Assembly: GCA_036362985.1 (NCBI GenBank)
Contig: JAYGXS010000001.1
Location: forward strand, 75,994,773-76,058,772
Origin: Ligula intestinalis
Taxonomy: Eukaryota > Platyhelminthes > Cestoda > Diphyllobothriidea > Diphyllobothriidae
Direction of reading: 5' to 3'
DNA: 64,000 nucleotides
Of the stretch, positions 60,034-64,000 are shown in pieces. Both the position numbers and the translations under genes were made by a program. Position 1 is the stretch's first letter. Each line of letters starts with the position of its first letter. The notes under the pieces were generated by a model. It ran no database searches and was not told the DNA's origin. It was given only the letters and a program-made list of their open reading frames with translations.

Positions 60034-63000
60034 AAACTTACTAAACTAAAAGCCTAGGTACTTGCTAAAAGGTTCAGACACGTGTTTTGCCGGTATTCTG
60101 CCGCTGCTTGACACAGCTGCGAGGGGTCCGACTCATCAGGGAGTCACCCCAGCTTTCCCTATCTGCAATCTGGTTGATATAGCGGTTTTGAAAGTTCAGC
60201 TGTTCAATCTCCGGAGAAATAAATTTCTGATCACGGTATACATCAGCATATTGAAGGCCGATAGGCGTAGACCGAAATTGTAAGTCTATATTTATGCGAA
60301 ACCCGTCAATCCCTACGAAATATACACACGCTGCCTACAGACAATCCTCAGTAGTATGAATTGATGTTGTTACTTACCACGCTAACAGACTGGATACTTG
60401 GTAAAGGTCCAATTACGTGTTTCTCTTTATTCTGCCGCTGCTTGAAACAGATGCGTGGGGTCCATCTCATCAGTGGGTTACCCCAGCTTTGCTTACTTGC
60501 TTTCTGGTTGATATACCGGTTTTGAAAGTTCAGCTTTTTAATCTTCGGAGAAATTAAGTTCTGATCGCGGTATACATCAGGATATTGAAGGTCTAAATGC
60601 GTAGACTGAAACTGTAAGTCTATATTTGTGTTAAAGCCCGTCAACCCCTGCGAAATGTTGACATGCTGCCTTCAGACATTCGTCGGTAGTATGAATTGAT
60701 GTTGATACTTACCACGCTAACAGAGTGGATACTTGGTAAAAGGTCCAATGAGGTGTTTCTATTTATTCTGCCGCTGCTTGACACATCTGCGAGAGGTCCG
60801 GCTCATCTGTGGGTCACCCCAGCTTTCCCAATCTGCTTTCTGGTTGATCTACCTGTTTTGAAATTTCAGCTTTTTTATCTTCGGAGAAATAAAGTTCTGA
60901 TCGCGGTATACATCAGAAAAATTGAGGGTCTATAGGCGTAGACCAAAATTGTAAGTGTATATTTGTGTTGAAGCCCGTCAACCCCTGCGATATGTAGACA
61001 TGTTGCCTTCAGCCATTCGTCGGTAGTATGAATTGATGTTGTTACTTACCACGCTAACATACTGGATACTTGGTAAAAGGTCCAATTACGTGTTTATATT
61101 TATTCTGCCGCTGCTTGACACATCTGCGAGGGGTCCGGCTCATCAGTGCGTCACCCCAGCTTTGCTTATTTGCTTTCTGGTTGATATACCGGTTTTGAAA
61201 TTTCAACTTTTTAATCTCCAGAGAAAAAAAATTTTCGATCGCGGTATACATCGGTTAATTGAAGGTCTAAAGGCGTAGACCAAAATTGTAAGTGTATATG
61301 TTTGATGTAACTACTCAATACTTGCAATTTACACATGCTGCCTTAAGACTGTCCTCAGTAGGATAAGATGACGTTGAAACTTACCATACTAACAGCCTAA
61401 GTTCATGCAAATGTCCCAGACACGTGTATTGATGGTAGTCTGCCGCTGCTTGTCTTAGCTGTTAGGAGTCTGGCTCATCAGTGGGTCACCCCAGCTTTCC
61501 GTATCTGCTTTCTGGTTGACATACTGGTTTTGAAAGTTCAGCTTCTTAATCTTCGGAGAAATAAAGTTCTGATCACGGTACGCATCAGTAAATTGAAGGT
61601 CTAATGGCATAGACCGAAATTGTAAGTGTTTATTTGTGTTGAAACAGGTCAACCCCTGCGAAATATACACACGCTGCCTTCATACAGTCCGCAGTAGTAT
61701 AAACCGACGTTGTAACTTACCATACGAACAGCTTAGGTACTTGCTAAATGACCCAGACACGTTCTTCGCCAGTATTCTGCCGCTGTTTTACACAGCTGCA
61801 AGGGGTCCGGCTCATCAGTGTGTCACCCCAGCTTTCCCTATCTGCTTTGTGGTTGATCTACCGGTTTAGAAAGTTCAGCATTTTAATCTCCTGAGAAATA
61901 AATTTCTGATAGTGGTATACATCAGGATATTGAAGGTCTAAATGCGCAGACCGAAATCGTAAGTGTATATTTGTGTTAAAACCCGTCAACCCCAGTGAAA
62001 TATATACACGCTGCCTTCAGACAGTCATCGGATGTATGAATTGACGTAGTAACTTACCATATTAACAGCCTAGGTACTTGCTTAAAGGCACATGCACGTG
62101 TTTCGCCAGCATTCTGCCGCTGATTGACGCAGCTGCGAGGGGTCCGGCTCAACAGTTGGTAACCACAGATTTCCCTGTCTGCTTTCTGGTTGATATACCA
62201 GTTTTGATAGTTAAGCTTTTAATCTCCGCAGGAATAAATTTATGCTCGCGGTATTTATCAGTATATTGAAGGTCTATAGGCGTAGACCGAAATTTTTTAG
62301 TGTGTATTTGTTTTGCAACCCGTCAACCCCTGTGTAATATACACAAGCTGCCAACAACAGTCTTCAGTAGTATAAAATGACGTTGTAACTTACAATATTA
62401 GCAGCCTAGGTACTTGCTTAAAGGCACATACACGTGTTTCACAAGCATTTTGCCGCTGATTGACGCAGCTGCGAGGGGTCCGGCTCATCAGTGGGTCACC
62501 ACAGCTTTCCTTGACGGCTTTCTGGTTGATAAACCGGTTTTGAAAGTTCAACTTTTTTAATCTCCGGAAAAATAAATTTCTGATCATAGAATACATCAGT
62601 ATTTTGAAAGTTTATAATCGTAGACCCTAATTATAAGTGTATATTTGTGTTAAAACCCGTTAACCCCAGTGAAATACATACACGCTGCCTTCAGACAGGC
62701 ATCGGAAGTATGAATTGACGTTGTAACTTACCATATTAACAGCCTAGGTACTTGCTTAAAGGCACATACACCAGTTTCGCCGGTATTCAGCGGCTGCTTG
62801 ACACAGCTGCGTGGGGTCCGGCTCATCAGTGGGTCACATCAGCTTTCCCTAGCTGCTTTCTGGTTGATAGAACAGTTTTGAAAGTTCAGCTTTTTAATAT
62901 CCAGAGAAATAAATTTCTGATCACTGTACACATCATTATATTGAAGGTCCAAAGGCGTAGTCCTAAATCGTAAGTAAGTATTGGTGTTGAAACCCGTCAA

Positions 63001-64000
63001 AGCCTGCGAAATATACACATGCTGTTTTCAGACAATTCACAGTAGTATAAATGGACATTGTAACTTACCATACTAACACCCTTAGTACTTACTAAAAGGC
63101 CCAGACAGTTGTTTCCCCGGTATTCTGCCGCTGCTTGACACAGCTGCGAGGGATCCTGCCCATCAGTTGGTCAACCCAGCTTCCCCTATCAACCTTCAGG
63201 ATTATATAACGGTTTTGAGAAATCAGCTTTGTAAACTCCGGAGAAATAAATTTCTGTACACATCAGTATATTGATGTCTAAAGGCGTACACCGTATTTGT
63301 ATGTGTACATCTGTTTTGAAACCCGTCTACCCCTGTAAAATATGCACATGCTGCCTTCAAACAGTCCTCAGTAGTATAATTTGACGTCGTAACGTTCCAC
63401 GCGAACAGCCTAGGTAGTTGCTAAAGGGCACAGACACGTGTTTCGCCGGTATCCTGCCGTTGCCTGACTTAGCTTCGAGGGGTCCGGCACATCAGTGGGT
63501 CAACCCAGCTTTCCCTATCTGCTTTCCGGTTGATATACCGGTTGTGAAAGTTCAGCTTTTTAATCATGGGATGAATTATCTATTAATCGTGGTATACATA
63601 AGTATATTGAAAGTCTAATGGGGTAGACCGAAATTGTAAGTGTACATTTGTGTTGTAACTCGTCAATTCCAGTCAAATATGCCAATGCTGCATTCAGACA
63701 GTCCTCAGTAGTATAAATGGCGTCGTTACTTACCAAACTAACAGCCTAGGTACTTGCTAAATGTCCCAGACACGTCTTTCGCCGGTATTCGGCCGCAGAT
63801 TGACACAGCTGTGAGGGGTCCGGGCATCAGTGTGTCACCCTCGCTTTCCCTATTTCCTTTCTGGTTAATAAACAGTTCTTGAAAGTTCACCTTTTTAATC
63901 TCTGGAGAAATAAATTTCTGATCGCACTCTAACAGCCTAGGTACTTGCTAAAAGGTCCAGACACGGCTTTTGCCGGTATTATGCCGCAATTTGACAGAGC
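60034..64000. repeat. Tandem array of about 336-bp units, at least 13 units, open at the right edge
   Basis: Using 'ccgctg' before the conserved 'cttgacac' as an anchor, units occur at 60101, 60435, 60771, 61108, 61443, 61780, 62117, 62453, 62790, 63128, 63457, 63793 and 63984. Spacings are 334-338 bp except 329 and a final 191. Conserved blocks include 'ggtccggctcatcagtgggt', 'tttctggttgatataccggt', 'gagaaataaatttctgatc', 'gaaggtctaaaggcgtagac' and 'cccgtcaacccctgcgaaat'. Units 2-4 share one variant ('ctggatacttggtaaa') and units 7-9 another ('cttgcttaaaggcacat'). Frames of 60-98 codons are open on both strands in many units. The array leaves the window. Confidence 0.95.

Noticed and set aside
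60062..63618. Repeated plus-strand frames of 60-80 codons in the array as real small genes
   Set aside because: Many begin with TTG rather than ATG, the opposite strand is also open, and recurrence is explained by the tandem repeat. Kept only as part of the array finding.
1..64000. CRISPR arrays, operons, bacterial or phage genes
   Set aside because: No short regularly spaced repeats, ribosome binding sites or dense gene arrangement; LINEs, SINEs, microsatellites and a 336-bp satellite show eukaryotic DNA.

Overview
The window reads as non-coding and repeat-rich eukaryotic nuclear DNA, most likely from a parasitic flatworm and probably a tapeworm of the Diphyllobothriidea/Spirometra/Schistocephalus type. 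That assignment is inference from two things: the sequence of a degenerate RTE-like LINE (11.2-14.35 kb), and abundant short repeats and tRNA-derived elements that resemble those of such genomes. Coding density is very low. Almost no open frame exceeds 200 codons, and no complete host gene can be supported.

Layout. 1-6.2 kb: mostly AT-rich spacer with a GC-rich patch near 1.15-1.45 kb and a GC-richer island at 4.06-4.65 kb. 6.3-8.9 kb: a SINE-rich cluster with tRNA-like heads at 7453-7537 (minus), 7612-7755 (plus) and 8739-8823 (plus), and a short dispersed repeat in three copies, two of them inverted. 11.2-14.35 kb: a nearly full-length dead RTE-like retrotransposon (endonuclease plus reverse transcriptase) read almost wholly in one frame, with 12 stops and one frameshift. 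17.98-18.15 kb: a fossil CxxC...CxxC zinc-binding peptide. 20.64-22.1 kb: a CpG- and alternating purine/pyrimidine-rich island. 24.07-24.7 kb: simple repeats. 26567-26666: a 100-base assembly gap followed by a run of 24 G. 29.95-31.4 kb (minus): a CR1-like LINE with its endonuclease and C-terminal end but most of the reverse transcriptase deleted. 32.4-33.7 kb: tRNA-like elements.

The 34.7-38.2 kb and 48.5-50.2 kb regions share a diverged repeat family (here 'family C') of about 1.5-1.7 kb: a fragment and two near-complete direct copies at 34.7-38.2 kb and one inverted copy 11-15 kb away. 38.8-40.9 kb holds a dispersed direct repeat pair and a 249-bp tandem duplication. Two isolated exon-like open stretches (39.29-39.47 kb plus; 41.81-42.05 kb minus) are the only weak candidates for host exons. 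56.5-57.05 kb is a second CpG/(CA)n island.

The right end, from about 60.03 kb to the window edge, is a tandem array of at least 13 units of about 336 bp that continues out of the window. It shows subfamily blocks, one shortened unit, long open frames on both strands and recurrent splice-site-like sequences on the minus strand. It and family C are the most notable structures.
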